Shown here: positions 46,335 through 59,100 of the stretch, piece by piece
Numbering within the stretch: position 1 is the stretch's first letter
Layout of the letters: the number at the start of each line of letters is the position of its first letter
Assembly (NCBI GenBank): GCA_017654935.2
Contig: CM065700.1
Coordinates: 51,674,219-51,738,218, forward strand
From: Phymorhynchus buccinoides
Taxonomy: Eukaryota > Mollusca > Gastropoda > Neogastropoda > Raphitomidae
Direction of reading: 5' to 3'
Length of the DNA stretch: 64,000 nt
Position numbers and translations under genes: made by a program
The notes under the pieces: generated by a model
What the model was told of the DNA's origin: nothing
The model's database searches: none
The model's input: the letters and a program-made list of their open reading frames with translations, nothing else

Positions 46335-47043
46335 GAACATTTATCCATTGAATATTTCAATCCTCAGGTTCACCATTCAAGTCATGAACATTCATCCATT
46401 GAATATTTCAATCCTCAGGTCCACCATTCAAGTCATGAACATTCATCATTGAATATTTCAATCCTCAGGTTCACCATTCAAGTCATGAACATTCATCATT
46501 GAATATTTCAATCCTCAGGTTCACCATTCAAGTCATGAACATTCATCATTGAATATTTCAATCCTCAGGTTCACCATTCAAGTCATGAACATTCATCCAT
46601 TGAATATTTCAATGCTCAGGTCCACCATTCAAGTCATGAACATTCATCCATTGAATATTTCAATCCTCAGGTCCACCATTCAAGTCATGAACATTCATCC
46701 ATTGAATATTTCAATCCTCAGGTCCACCATTCAAGTCATGAACATTTATCATTGAATATTTCAATCCTCAGGTTCACCATTCAAGTCATGAACATTCATC
46801 CATTGAATATTTCAATCCTCAGGTCCACCATTCAAGTCATGAACATTCATCATTGAATATTTCAATCCTCAGGTCCACCATTCAAGTCATGAACATTCAT
46901 CCATTGAATATTTCAATGCTCAGGTCCACCATTCAAGTCATGAACATTTATCATTGAATATTTCAATCCTCAGGTCCACCATTCAAGTCATGAACATTCA
47001 TCCATTGAATATTTCAATCCTCAGGTCCACCATTCAAGTCATG
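46335..47043. repeat. 51-bp tandem array next to the SARM1 TIR-start exon, about 14 copies
   Basis: The unit is ATTCATCCATTGAATATTTC, AATCCTCAGGTCCACCATTC, AAGTCATGAAC, 51 bp; repeat starts at 46381 and 46432. A 50-bp form lacks one C in ATCCATTG. The site CAGGTCC/CAGGTTC alternates. The array begins about 12 bp upstream of the exon's 3' splice site on the minus strand. Confidence 0.95.
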
Positions 47044-47495
47044 TCGATTCAGTCAGTCAGAGGCGGCAGTGCGTGGACGTGTCTTCAAGTCTCCATCTTT
47101 CTCTGTCTCTTTCTCACCTCAGACAATTGGCAGTAGTCTACCTTCAATGCATACTGTACTATTCACCATCTCACACTCTCCTTTAGACTGATCTCACACT
47201 CTCCTTTAGACTGATCTCACACTCTCCTTTACACACTCTCTCTCTTCGGTATGTCCTTTGGTATCCCCCTCCCCTCTGACATGGGCAGAAGCGGCGAAAA
47301 GGCCTGGATCAGTAAACTTGGCAAAATTTGTGAATGATGAATTTTCTTTCCCCCCCCCCCCCCCCACCTCCCTCTTCCCCCTTTTCCACAGGTTGTTGTA
47401 AATAGTGCTTTGTTAGTTCCCTTGGATTGACTTTAGAGTTCATGTCTTCTGGGTTGAAGTTTTCATCTTTATTTCTCATTAATCCATTATTGATT
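47044..47495. other. Non-repetitive intron-like sequence with a small 23-bp repeat and a C run
   Basis: CTCACACTCTCCTTTAGACT then GAT is repeated about three times at 47167-47232, and a C run lies at 47352-47367. On the minus strand, CAATTGTCTGAG|GTGAGAAA near 47120-47135 has a donor-like form, but I cannot connect a readable exon to it. No gene is called. Confidence 0.5.
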
Positions 47496-49896
47496 CTGTC
47501 CCCAGACTGATTGAGAACACAGCGTTATGGGCCCACATTATGCAGACTATCAGGAGATTCTGTCTCCAGACTGATTGAGAACACAGCGTTATGGGCCCAC
47601 ATTATGCAGACTATCAGGAGATTCTGTCTCCAGACTGATTGAGAACACAGCATTATGGGCCCACATTATGTGAACTATGAGGAGATTCTGTCCCCAGACT
47701 GATTGAGAACACAGCGTTATGGGCCCACATTATGCAGACTATCAGGAGATTCTGTCTCCAGACTGATTGAGAACACAGCGCTATGTGCCCACATTATGCA
47801 GACTATCAGGAGATTCTGTCTCCAGACTGATTGAGAACACAGCGTTATGGGCCCACATTATGCAGACTATCAGGAGATTCTGTCTCCAGACTGATTGAGA
47901 ACACAGCGTTATGGGCCCACATTATGCAGACTATCAGGAGATTCTGTCTCCAGACTGATTGAGAACACAGCGTTATGTGCCCACATTATGCAGACTATCA
48001 GGAGATTCTGTCTCCAGACTGATTGAGAACACAGCATTATGGGCCCACATTATGTGAACTATGAGGAGATTCTGTCCCCAGACTGATTGAGAACACAGCG
48101 TTATGGGCCCACATTATGCAGACTATCAGGAGATTCTGTCTCCAGACTGATTGAGAACACAGCGCTATGGGCCCACATTATGCAGACTATGAGGAGATTC
48201 TGTCCCCAGACTGATTGAGAACACAGCGCTATGTGCCCACATTATGCAGACTATGAGGAGATTCTGTCCCCAGACTGATTGAGAACACAGCGCTATGGGC
48301 CCACATTATGCAGACTATGAGGAGATTCTGTCCCCAGACTGATTGAGAACACAGCGCTATGTGCCCACATTATGCAGACTATCAGGAGATTCTGTCTCCA
48401 GACTGATTGAGAACACAGCGCTATGTGCCCACATTATGTGAACTATGAGGAGATTCTGTCCCCAGACTGATTGAGAACACAGCGTTATGGGCCCACATTA
48501 TGCAGACTATGAGGAGATTCTGTCCCCAGACTGATTGAGAACACAGCGCTATGGGCCCACATTATGCAGACTATCAGGAGATTCTGTCCCCAGACTGATT
48601 GAGAACACAGCGCTATGTGCCCACATTATGCAGACTATGAGGAGATTCTGTCCCCAGACTGATTGAGAACACAGCGTTATGTGCCCACATTATGCAGACT
48701 ATCAGGAGATTCTGTCCCCAGACTGATTGAGAACACAGCGTTATGTGCCCACATTATGCAGACTATCAGGAGATTCTGTCCCCAGACTGATTGAGAACAC
48801 AGCGCTATGGGCCCACATTATGCAGACTATCAGGAGATTCTGTCCCCAGACTGATTGAGAACACAGCGCTATGTGCCCACATTATGCAGACTATCAGGAG
48901 ATTCTGTCTCCAGACTGATTGAGAACACAGCGCTATGTGCCCACATTATGTGAACTATGAGGAGATTCTGTCCCCAGACTGATTGAGAACACAGCGTTAT
49001 GGGCCCACATTATGCAGACTATCAGGAGATTCTGTCTCCAGACTGATTGAGAACACAGCGCTATGGGCCCACATTATGCAGACTATCAGGAGATTCTGTC
49101 TCCAGACTGATTGAGAACACAGCGTTATGGGCCCACATTATGCAGACTATGAGGAGATTCTGTCCCCAGACTGATTGAGAACACAGCGCTATGTGCCCAC
49201 ATTATGCAGACTATCAGGAGATTCTGTCTCCAGACTGATTGAGAACACAGCGCTATGTGCCCACATTATGTGAACTATGAGGAGATTCTGTCCCCAGACT
49301 GATTGAGAACACAGCGTTATGGGCCCACATTATGCAGACTATCAGGAGATTCTGTCTCCAGACTGATTGAGAACACAGCGCTATGGGCCCACATTATGCA
49401 GACTATCAGGAGATTCTGTCCCCAGACTGATTGAGAACACAGCGTTATGGGCCCACATTATGCAGACTATGAGGAGATTCTGTCCCCAGACTGATTGAGA
49501 ACACAGCGCTATGTGCCCACATTATGCAGACTATCAGGAGATTCTGTCCCCAGACTGATTGAGAACACAGCGCTATGTGCCCACATTATGCAGACTATCA
49601 GGAGATTCTGTCTCCAGACTGATTGAGAACACAGCGCTATGTGCCCACATTATGCAGACTATGAGGAGATTCTGTCTCCAGACTGATTGAGAACACAGCG
49701 TTATGGGCCCACATTATGTGAACTATGAGGAGATTCTGTCCCCAGACTGATTGAGAACACAGCGACTATGTTATGGGCCCACATTATGCAGACTATCAGG
49801 AGATTCTGTCCCCAGACTGATTGAGAACACAGCGCTATGTGCCCACATTATGCAGACTATCAGGAGATTCTGTACCCAGACTGATTGAGAACACAG
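47496..49896. repeat. 64-bp tandem array, about 37 copies
   Basis: The unit is AGATTCTGTCTCCAGACTGA, TTGAGAACACAGCGTTATGG, GCCCACATTATGCAGACTAT, CAGG, 64 bp; ACAGCG at 47519 and 47583 gives the period. Units differ in linked variants: CTCTCC or CCCC before AGACTG, GCGTT or GCGCT, ATGGGCCC or ATGTGCCC, and ATGCAGACTATC or ATGTGAACTATG. The variants recur in patterned order, which suggests multi-unit duplication. One unit near 49765 has an extra GACTATGTT. Confidence 0.95.
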
Positions 49897-50175
49897 CACT
49901 TGTGTGAGTATGCGTTTTTTTAAATATGGGCCCACATTATGCAAATATTTATAAAATGTGTGTCCCTGCTCTGAGTGAAGGCAATTACAATGATTGATTG
50001 ACTATCAGGAGATTCTCATTTATATTGTGTCCAGACCAACACCCGTACATCTTATGACTGACAGTTCTGAACAGTATTTAGGTGGACTGGTGGTGCTGGG
50101 GTATGTGGGGTATGTGTGTGTGCCTTACCGTGCATGCATGCACTGCACTTGTGTGAGTATGCGTTTTTTTAAATT
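49897..50175. other. Spacer between the 64-bp and 28-bp arrays, bounded by a 30-bp direct repeat
   Basis: CACTTGTGTGAGTATGCGTT then TTTTTAAAT occurs at 49897-49926 and again at 50146-50175. Between the copies lies a stray fragment of the 64-bp unit (GGGCCCACATTATGC near 49928) and about 200 bp of non-repetitive sequence. No gene recognised. Confidence 0.8.
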
Positions 50176-53100
50176 ATTTCCCTTGTCTGCATTATTTCCC
50201 TGTAATGTTCTGCATTATTTCCCTCAACTCAATGTTCTGCATTATTTCCCTCACCTCCAATGTTCTGCATTATTTGCCTCACCTCAATGTTCAGCATTAT
50301 TTCCACCTCCAATGTTCTGCATTATTTCCCTCACCTGATTGATGTTCTGCATTATTTCCCTCACCTAAGAATGTTCTGCATTATTTCCCTCACCTCCAAT
50401 GTTCTGCATTATTTCCCTCACCTCCAATGTTATGCATTATTTCCCTCACGCTCTTATGTTCTGCATTATTTCCCTCATGCCTCCAATGTTCTGCATTATT
50501 TCCCTCACCTCCAATGTTCTGCATTATTTCCCTCACCTCCAATGTTCTGCATTATTTCCCTCACCTCCAATGTTCTGCATTATTTCCCTCACCTCTGATG
50601 TTCTGCATTATTTCCCTCACCTCCAATGTTCTGCATTATTTCCCTCACCTCCAATGTTCTGCATTATTTCCCTCACCTCTGATGTTCTGCATTATTTCCC
50701 TCACCTCCAATGTTCTGCATTATTTCCCTCACCTCCAATGTTCTGCATTATTTCCCTCACCTCCAATGTTCTGCATTATTTCCCTCACCTCCAATGTTCT
50801 GCATTATTTCCCTCACCTCCAATGTTCTGCATTATTTCCCTCACCTCCAATGTTCTGCATTATTTCCCTCACCTCCAATGTTCTGCATTATTTCCCTCAC
50901 CTCTGATGTTCTGCATTATTTCCCTCACCTCTGATGTTCTGCATTATTTCCCTCACCTCCAATGTTCTGCATTATTTCCCTCACCTCCAATGTTCTGCAT
51001 TATTTCCCTCACCTCCAATGTTCTGCATTATTTTCCTCACCTCCAATGTTCTGCATTATTTCCCTCACCTCCAATGTTCTGCATTATTTCCCTCACCTCC
51101 ATGTTCTGCATTATTTCCTCACCTCCAATGTTCTGCATTATTTCCCTCACCTCCAATGTTCTGCATTATTTCCCTCACCTCCAATGTTCTGCATTATTTC
51201 CCTCACCTCCAATGTTCTGCATTATTTCCCTCACCTCCAATGTTCTGCATTATTTCCCTCACCTCCAATGTTCTGCATTATTTCCCTCACCTCTGATGTT
51301 CTGCATTATTTCCCTCACCTCTGATGTTCTGCATTATTTCCCTCACCTCCAATGTTCTGCATTATTTCCCTCACCTCCAATGTTCTGCATTATTTCCCTC
51401 ACCTCCAATGTTCTGCATTATTTCCCTCACCTCCAATGTTCTGCATTATTTCCCTCACCTCCAATGTTCTGCATTATTTCCCTCACCTCCAATGTTCTGC
51501 ATTATTTCCCTCACCTCCAATGTTCTGCATTATTTCCCTCACCTCCAATGTTCTGCATTATTTCCCTCACCTCCAATGTTCTGCATTATTTCCCTCACCT
51601 CCAATGTTCTGCATTATTTCCCTCACCTCCAATGTTCTGCATTATTTCCCTCACCTCCAATGTTCTGCATTATTTCCCTCACCTCCAATGTTCTGCATTA
51701 TTTCCCTCACCTCCAATGTTCTGCATTATTTCCCTCACCTCCAATGTTCTGCATTATTTCCCTCACCTCCAATGTTCTGCATTATTTCCCTCACCTCCAA
51801 TGTTCTGCATTATTTCCCTCACCTCCAATGTTCTGCATTATTTCCCTCACCTCCAATGTTCTGCATTATTTCCCTCACCTCCAATGTTCTGCATTATTTC
51901 CCTCACCTCCAATGTTCTGCATTATTTCCCTCACCTCCAATGTTCTGCATTATTTCCCTCACCTCCAATGTTCTGCATTATTTCCCTCACCTCCAATGTT
52001 CTGCATTATTTCCCTCACCTCCAATGTTCTGCATTATTTCCCTCACCTCCAATGTTCTGCATTATTTCCCTCACCTCCAATGTTCTGCATTATTTCCCTC
52101 ACCTCCAATGTTCTGCATTATTTCCCTCACCTATGTTCTGCATTATTTACCTCACCTCCAATGTTCTGCATTATTTCCCTCACCTCCAATGTTCTGCATT
52201 ATTTCCCTCACCTCCAATGTTCTGCATTATTTCCCTCACCTCCAATGTTCTGCATTATTTCCCTCACCTCCAATGTTCTGCATTATTTCCCTCACCTCCA
52301 ATGTTCTGCATTATTTCCCTCACCTCCAATGTTCTGCATTATTTCCCTCACCTCCAATGTTCTGCATTATTTCCCTCACCTCCAATGTTCTGCATTATTT
52401 CCCTCACCTCATGTTCTGCATTATTTCCCTCACCAATGTTCTGCATTATTTCCCTCACCTCCAATGTTCTGCATTATTTCCCTCACCTCCAATGTTCTGC
52501 ATTATTTCCCTCACCTCCAATGTTCTGCATTATTTCCCTCACCTCCAATGTTCTGCATTATTTCCCTCACCTCCAATGTTCTGCATTATTTCCCTCACCT
52601 CCAATGTTCTGCATTATTTCCCTCACCTCCAATGTTCTGCATTATTTCCCTCACCTCCAATGTTCTGCATTATTTCCCTCACCTCCAATGTTCTGCATTA
52701 TTTCCCTCACCTCATGTTCTGCATTATTTCCCTCACCTCCAATGTTCTGCATTATTTCCCTCACCTCCAATGTTCTGCATTATTTCCCTCACCTCCAATG
52801 TTCTGCATTATTTCCCTCACCTCCAATGTTCTGCATTATTTCCCTCACCTCATGTTCTGCATTATTTCCCTCAATGTTCTGCATTATTTCCCTCACCTCC
52901 AATGTTCTGCATTATTTCCCTCACCTCCAATGTTCTGCATTATTTCCCTCACCTCCAATGTTCTGCATTATTTCCCTCACCTCCAATGTTCTGCATTATT
53001 TCCCTCACCTCTGATGTTCTGCATTATTTCCCTCACCTCCAATGTTCTGCATTATTTCCCTCACCTCCAATGTTCTGCATTATTTCCCTCACCTCCAATG

Positions 53101-56100
53101 TTCTGCATTATTTCCCTCACCTCCAATGTTCTGCATTATTTCCCTCACCTCTCAATGTTCTGCATTATTTCCCTCACCTCCAATGTTCTGCATTATTTCC
53201 CTCACCTCCAATGTTCTGCATTATTTCCCTCACCTCCAATGTTCTGCATTATTTCCCTCACCTCCAATGTTCTGCATTATTTCCCTCACCTCCAATGTTC
53301 TGCATTATTTCCCTCACCTCCAATGTTCTGCATTATTTCCCTCACCTCCAATGTTCTGCATTATTTCCCTCACCTCCAATGTTCTGCATTATTTCCCTCA
53401 CCTCCAATGTTCTGCATTATTTCCCTCACCTCCAATGTTCTGCATTATTTCCCTCACCTCCAATGTTCTGCATTATTTCCCTCACCTCCAATGTTCTGCA
53501 TTATTTCCCTCACCTCCAATGTTCTGCATTATTTCCCTCACCTCCAATGTTCTGCATTATTTCCCTCACCTCCAATGTTCTGCATTATTTCCCTCACCTC
53601 CAATGTTCTGCATTATTTCCCTCACCTCCAATGTTCTGCATTATTTCCCTCACCTCCAATGTTCTGCATTATTTCCCTCACCTCCAATGTTCTGCATTAT
53701 TTCCCTCACCTCCAATGTTCTGCATTATTTCCCTCACCTCCAATGTTCTGCATTATTTCCCTCATGTTCTGCATTATTTCCCTCACCTCCAATGTTCTGC
53801 ATTATTTCCCTCACCTCCAATGTTCTGCATTATTTCCCTCACCTCTGATGTTCTGCATTATTTCCCTCACCTCTGATGTTCTGCATTATTTCCCTCACCT
53901 CCAATGTTCTGCATTATTTCCCTCACCTCCAATGTTCTGCATTATTTCCCTCACCTCCAATGTTCTGCATTATTTCCCTCACCTCCAATGTTCTGCATTA
54001 TTTCCCTCACCTCTCAATGTTCTGCATTATTTCCCTCACCTCTGATGTTCTGCATTATTTCCCTCACCTCCAATGTTCTGCATTATTTCCCTCACCTCCA
54101 ATGTTCTGCATTATTTCCCTCACCTCCAATGTTCTGCATTATTTCCCTCACCTCCAATGTTCTGCATTATTTCCCTCACCTCCAATGTTCTGCATTATTT
54201 CCCTCACCTCCAATGTTCTGCATTATTTCACCTCATGTTCTGCTCCCTCAATGTTCTGCATTATTTCCCTCACCTCCAATGTTCTGCATTATTTCCCTCA
54301 CCTCCAATGTTCTGCATTATTTCCCTCACCTCCAATGTTCTGCATTATTTCCCTCACCTCCAATGTTCTGCATTATTTCCCTCACCTCCAATGTTCTGCA
54401 TTATTTCCCTCACCTCCAATGTTCTGCATTATTTCCCTCACCTCCAATGTTCTGCATTATTTCCCTCACCTCCAATGTTCTGCATTATTTCCCTCACCTC
54501 CAATGTTCTGCATTATTTCCCTCACCTCCAATGTTCTGCATTATTTCCCTCACCTCCAATGTTCTGCATTATTTCCCTCACCTCCAATGTTCTGCATTAT
54601 TTCCCTCACCTCCAATGTTCTGCATTATTTCCCTCACCTTATGTTCTGCCCTCACCTCCAATGTTCTGCATTATTTCCCTCACCTCCAATGTTCTGCATT
54701 ATTTCCCTCACCTCCAATGTTCTGCATTATTTCCCTCACCTCCAATGTTCTGCATTATTTCCCTCACCTCATGTTCTGCATTATTTCCCTCACCTCCAAT
54801 GTTCTGCATTATTTCCCTCACCTCCAATGTTCTGCATTATTTCCCTCACCTCCAATGTTCTGCATTATTTCCCTCACCTCTGATGTTCTGCATTATTTCC
54901 CTCACCTCAATGTTCTGCATTATTTCCCTCACCTCCAATGTTCTGCATTATTTCCCTCATGTTCTGCTCCAATGTTCTGCATTATTTCCCTCACCTCCAA
55001 TGTTCTGCATTATTTCCCTCACCTCCAATGTTCTGCATTATTTCCCTCACCTCCAATGTTCTGCATTATTTCCCTCACCTCCAATGTTCTGCATTATTTC
55101 CCTCACCTCATGTTCTGCATTATTTCCCTCAATGTTCTGCATTATTTCCCTCACCTCCAATGTTCTGCATTATTTCCCTCACCTCTGATGTTCTGCATTA
55201 TTTCCCTCACCTCCAATGTTCTGCATTATTTCCCTCACCTCCAATGTTCTGCATTATTTCACCTCACCTCCAATGTTCTGCATTATTTCCCTCACCTCCA
55301 ATGTTCTGCATTATTTCCCTCACCTCCAATGTTCTGCATTATTTCCCTCACCTCCAATGTTCTGCATTATTTCCCTCACCTCCAATGTTCTGCATTATTT
55401 CCCTCACCTCCAATGTTCTGCATTATTTCCCTCACCTCCAATGTTCTGCATTATTTCCCTCACCTCCAATGTTCTGCATTATTTCCCTCACCTCCAATGT
55501 TCTGCATTATTTCCCTCACCTCCAATGTTCTGCATTATTTCCCTCACCTCCAATGTTCTGCATTATTTCCCTCACCTCCAATGTTCTGCATTATTTCCCT
55601 CACCTCCAATGTTCTGCATTATTTCCCTCACCTCCAATGTTCTGCATTATTTCCCTCACCTCCAATGTTCTGCATTATTTCCCTCACCTCCAATGTTCTG
55701 CATTATTTCCCTCACCTCCAATGTTCTGCATTATTTCCCTCACCTCCAATGTTCTGCATTATTTCCCTCACCTCCAATGTTCTGCATTATTTCCCTCACC
55801 TCCAATGTTCTGCATTATTTCACCTCACCTCTCAATGTTCTGCATTATTTCACCTCACCTCCCTCAATGTTCTGCATTATTTCCCTCACCTCCAATGTTC
55901 TGCATTATTTCCCTCACCTCCAATGTTCTGCATTATTTCCCTCACCTCCAATGTTCTGCATTATTTCCCTCACCTCCAATGTTCTGCATTATTTCCCTCA
56001 CCTCCAATGTTCTGCATTATTTCCCTCACCTCCAATGTTCTGCATTATTTCCCTCACCTCCAATGTTCTGCATTATTTCCCTCACCTCCAATGTTCTGCA

Positions 56101-59100
56101 TTATTTCCCTCACCTCCAATGTTCTGCATTATTTCCCTCACCTCCAATGTTCTGCATTATTTCCCTCACCTCCAATGTTCTGCATTATTTCCCTCACCTC
56201 CAATGTTCTGCATTATTTCCCTCACCTCCAATGTTCTGCATTATTTCCCTCACCTCCAATGTTCTGCATTATTTCCCTCACCTCCAATGTTCTGCATTAT
56301 TTCCCTCACCTCCAATGTTCTGCATTATTTCCCTCACCTCCAATGTTCTGCATTATTTCCCTCACCTCCAATGTTCTGCATTATTTCCCTCACCTCCAAT
56401 GTTCTGCATTATTTCCCTCACCTCCAATGTTCTGCATTATTTCCCTCACCTCCAATGTTCTGCATTATTTCCCTCACCTCCAATGTTCTGCATTATTTCC
56501 CTCACCTCCAATGTTCTGCATTATTTCCCTCACCTCCAATGTTCTGCATTATTTCCCTCACCTCCAATGTTCTGCATTATTTCCCTCACCTCCAATGTTC
56601 TGCATTATTTCCCTCACCTCCAATGTTCTGCATTATTTCCCTCACCTCTGATGTTCTGCATTATTTCCCTCACCTCCAATGTTCTGCATTATTTCCCTCA
56701 CCTCCAATGTTCTGCATTATTTCCCTCACCTCCAATGTTCTGCATTATTTCCCTCACCTCCAATGTTCTGCATTATTTCCCTCACCTCCAATGTTCTGCA
56801 TTATTTCCCTCACCTCCAATGTTCTGCATTATTTCCCTCACCTCCAATGTTCTGCATTATTTCCCTCACCTCCAATGTTCTGCATTATTTCCCTCACCTC
56901 CAATGTTCTGCATTATTTCCCTCACCTCCCTCAATGTTCTGCATTATTTCCCTCACCTCCAATGTTCTGCATTATTTCCCTCACCTCCAATGTTCTGCAT
57001 TATTTCCCTCACCTCCAATGTTCTGCATTATTTCCCTCACCTCCAATGTTCTGCATTATTTCCCTCACCTCCAATGTTCTGCATTATTTCCCTCACCTCC
57101 AATGTTCTGCATTATTTCCCTCACCTCATGTTCTGCATTATTTCCCTCAATGTTCTGCATTATTTCCCTCACCTCCAATGTTCTGCATTATTTCCCTCAC
57201 CTCCAATGTTCTGCATTATTTCCCTCACCTCCAATGTTCTGCATTATTTCCCTCACCTCCAATGTTCTGCATTATTTCCCTCACCTCCAATGTTCTGCAT
57301 TATTTCCCTCACCTCTGATGTTCTGCATTATTTCCCTCACCTCTGATGTTCTGCATTATTTCCCTCACCTCCAATGTTCTGCATTATTTCCCTCACCTCC
57401 AATGTTCTGCATTATTTCCCTCACCTCCAATGTTCTGCATTATTTCCCTCACCTCCAATGTTCTGCATTATTTCCCTCACCTCCAATGTTCTGCATTATT
57501 TCCCTCACCTCCAATGTTCTGCATTATTTCCCTCACCTCCAATGTTCTGCATTATTTCCCTCACCTCCAATGTTCTGCATTATTTCCCTCACCTCCAATG
57601 TTCTGCATTATTTCCCTCACCTCCAATGTTCTGCATTATTTCCCTCACCTCTGATGTTCTGCATTATTTCCCTCACCTCCAATGTTCTGCATTATTTCCC
57701 TCACCTCCAATGTTCTGCATTATTTCCCTCACCCAATGTTCTGCATTATTTCCCTCACCTCCAATGTTCTGCATTATTTCCCTCACCTCCAATGTTCTGC
57801 ATTATTTCCCTCACCTCCAATGTTCTGCATTATTTCCCTCACCTCCAATGTTCTGCATTATTTCCCTCACCTCCAATGTTCTGCATTATTTCCCTCACCT
57901 CCAATGTTCTGCATTATTTCCCTCACCTCCAATGTTCTGCATTATTTCCCTCACCTCCAATGTTCTGCATTATTTCCCTCACCTCCAATGTTCTGCATTA
58001 TTTCCCTCACCTCCAATGTTCTGCACCTCACCTGATGTTCTGCATTATTTCCCTCACCTCCAATGTTCTGCATTATTTCCCTCACCTCCAATGTTCTGCA
58101 TTATTTTCCCTCACCTCCAATGTTCTGCATTATTTCCCTCCAATGTTCTGCATTATTTCCCTCTCCAATGTTCTGCATTATTTCCCTCACCTCCAATGTT
58201 CTGCATTATTTCCCTCACCTCCAATGTTCTGCATTATTTCCCTCACCTCCAATGTTCTGCATTATTTCCCTCACCTCCAATGTTCTGCATTATTTCCCTC
58301 ACCTCCAATGTTCTGCATTATTTCCCTCACCTCCAATGTTCTGCATTATTTCCCTCACCTCCAATGTTCTGCATTATTTCCCTCACCTCCAATGTTCTGC
58401 ATTATTTCCCTCACCTCCAATGTTCTGCATTATTTCCCTCACCTCCAATGTTCTGCATTATTTCCCTCACCTCCAATGTTCTGCATTATTTCCCTCACCT
58501 CCAATGTTCTGCATTATTTCCCTCACCTCTGATGTTCTGCATTATTTCCCTCACCTCATGTTCTGCATTATTTCCCTCAATGTTCTGCATTATTTCCCTC
58601 ACCTCCAATGTTCTGCATTATTTCCCTCACCTCTGATGTTCTGCATTATTTCCCTCACCTCCAATGTTCTGCATTATTTCCCTCACCTCATGTTCTGCAT
58701 TATTTCCCTCACCTCCAATGTTCTGCATTATTTCCCTCACCTCCGATGTTCTGCATTATTTCCCTCACCTCCAATGTTCTGCATTATTTCCCTCACCTCC
58801 AATGTTCTGCATTATTTCCCTCACCTCCAATGTTCTGCATTATTTCCCTCACCTCAATGTTCTGCATTATTTCCCTCACCTCCATGTTCTGCATTATTTA
58901 CCTCACCTCCAATGTTCTGCATTATTTCCCTCACCTCCAATGTTCTGCATTATTTCCCTCACCTCCAATGTTCTGCATTATTTCCCTCACCTCCAATGTT
59001 CTGCATTATTTCCCTCACCTCCAATGTTCTGCATTATTTCCCTCACCTCCAATGTTCTGCATTATTTCCCTCACCTCCAATGTTCTGCATTATTTCCCTC

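Noticed and set aside
47100..47140. Possible small SARM1 exon upstream (CAATTGTCTGAG then GTGAGA on the minus strand)
   Set aside because: A donor-like sequence alone; no matching acceptor with readable conserved protein, and no SAM-domain text is visible.
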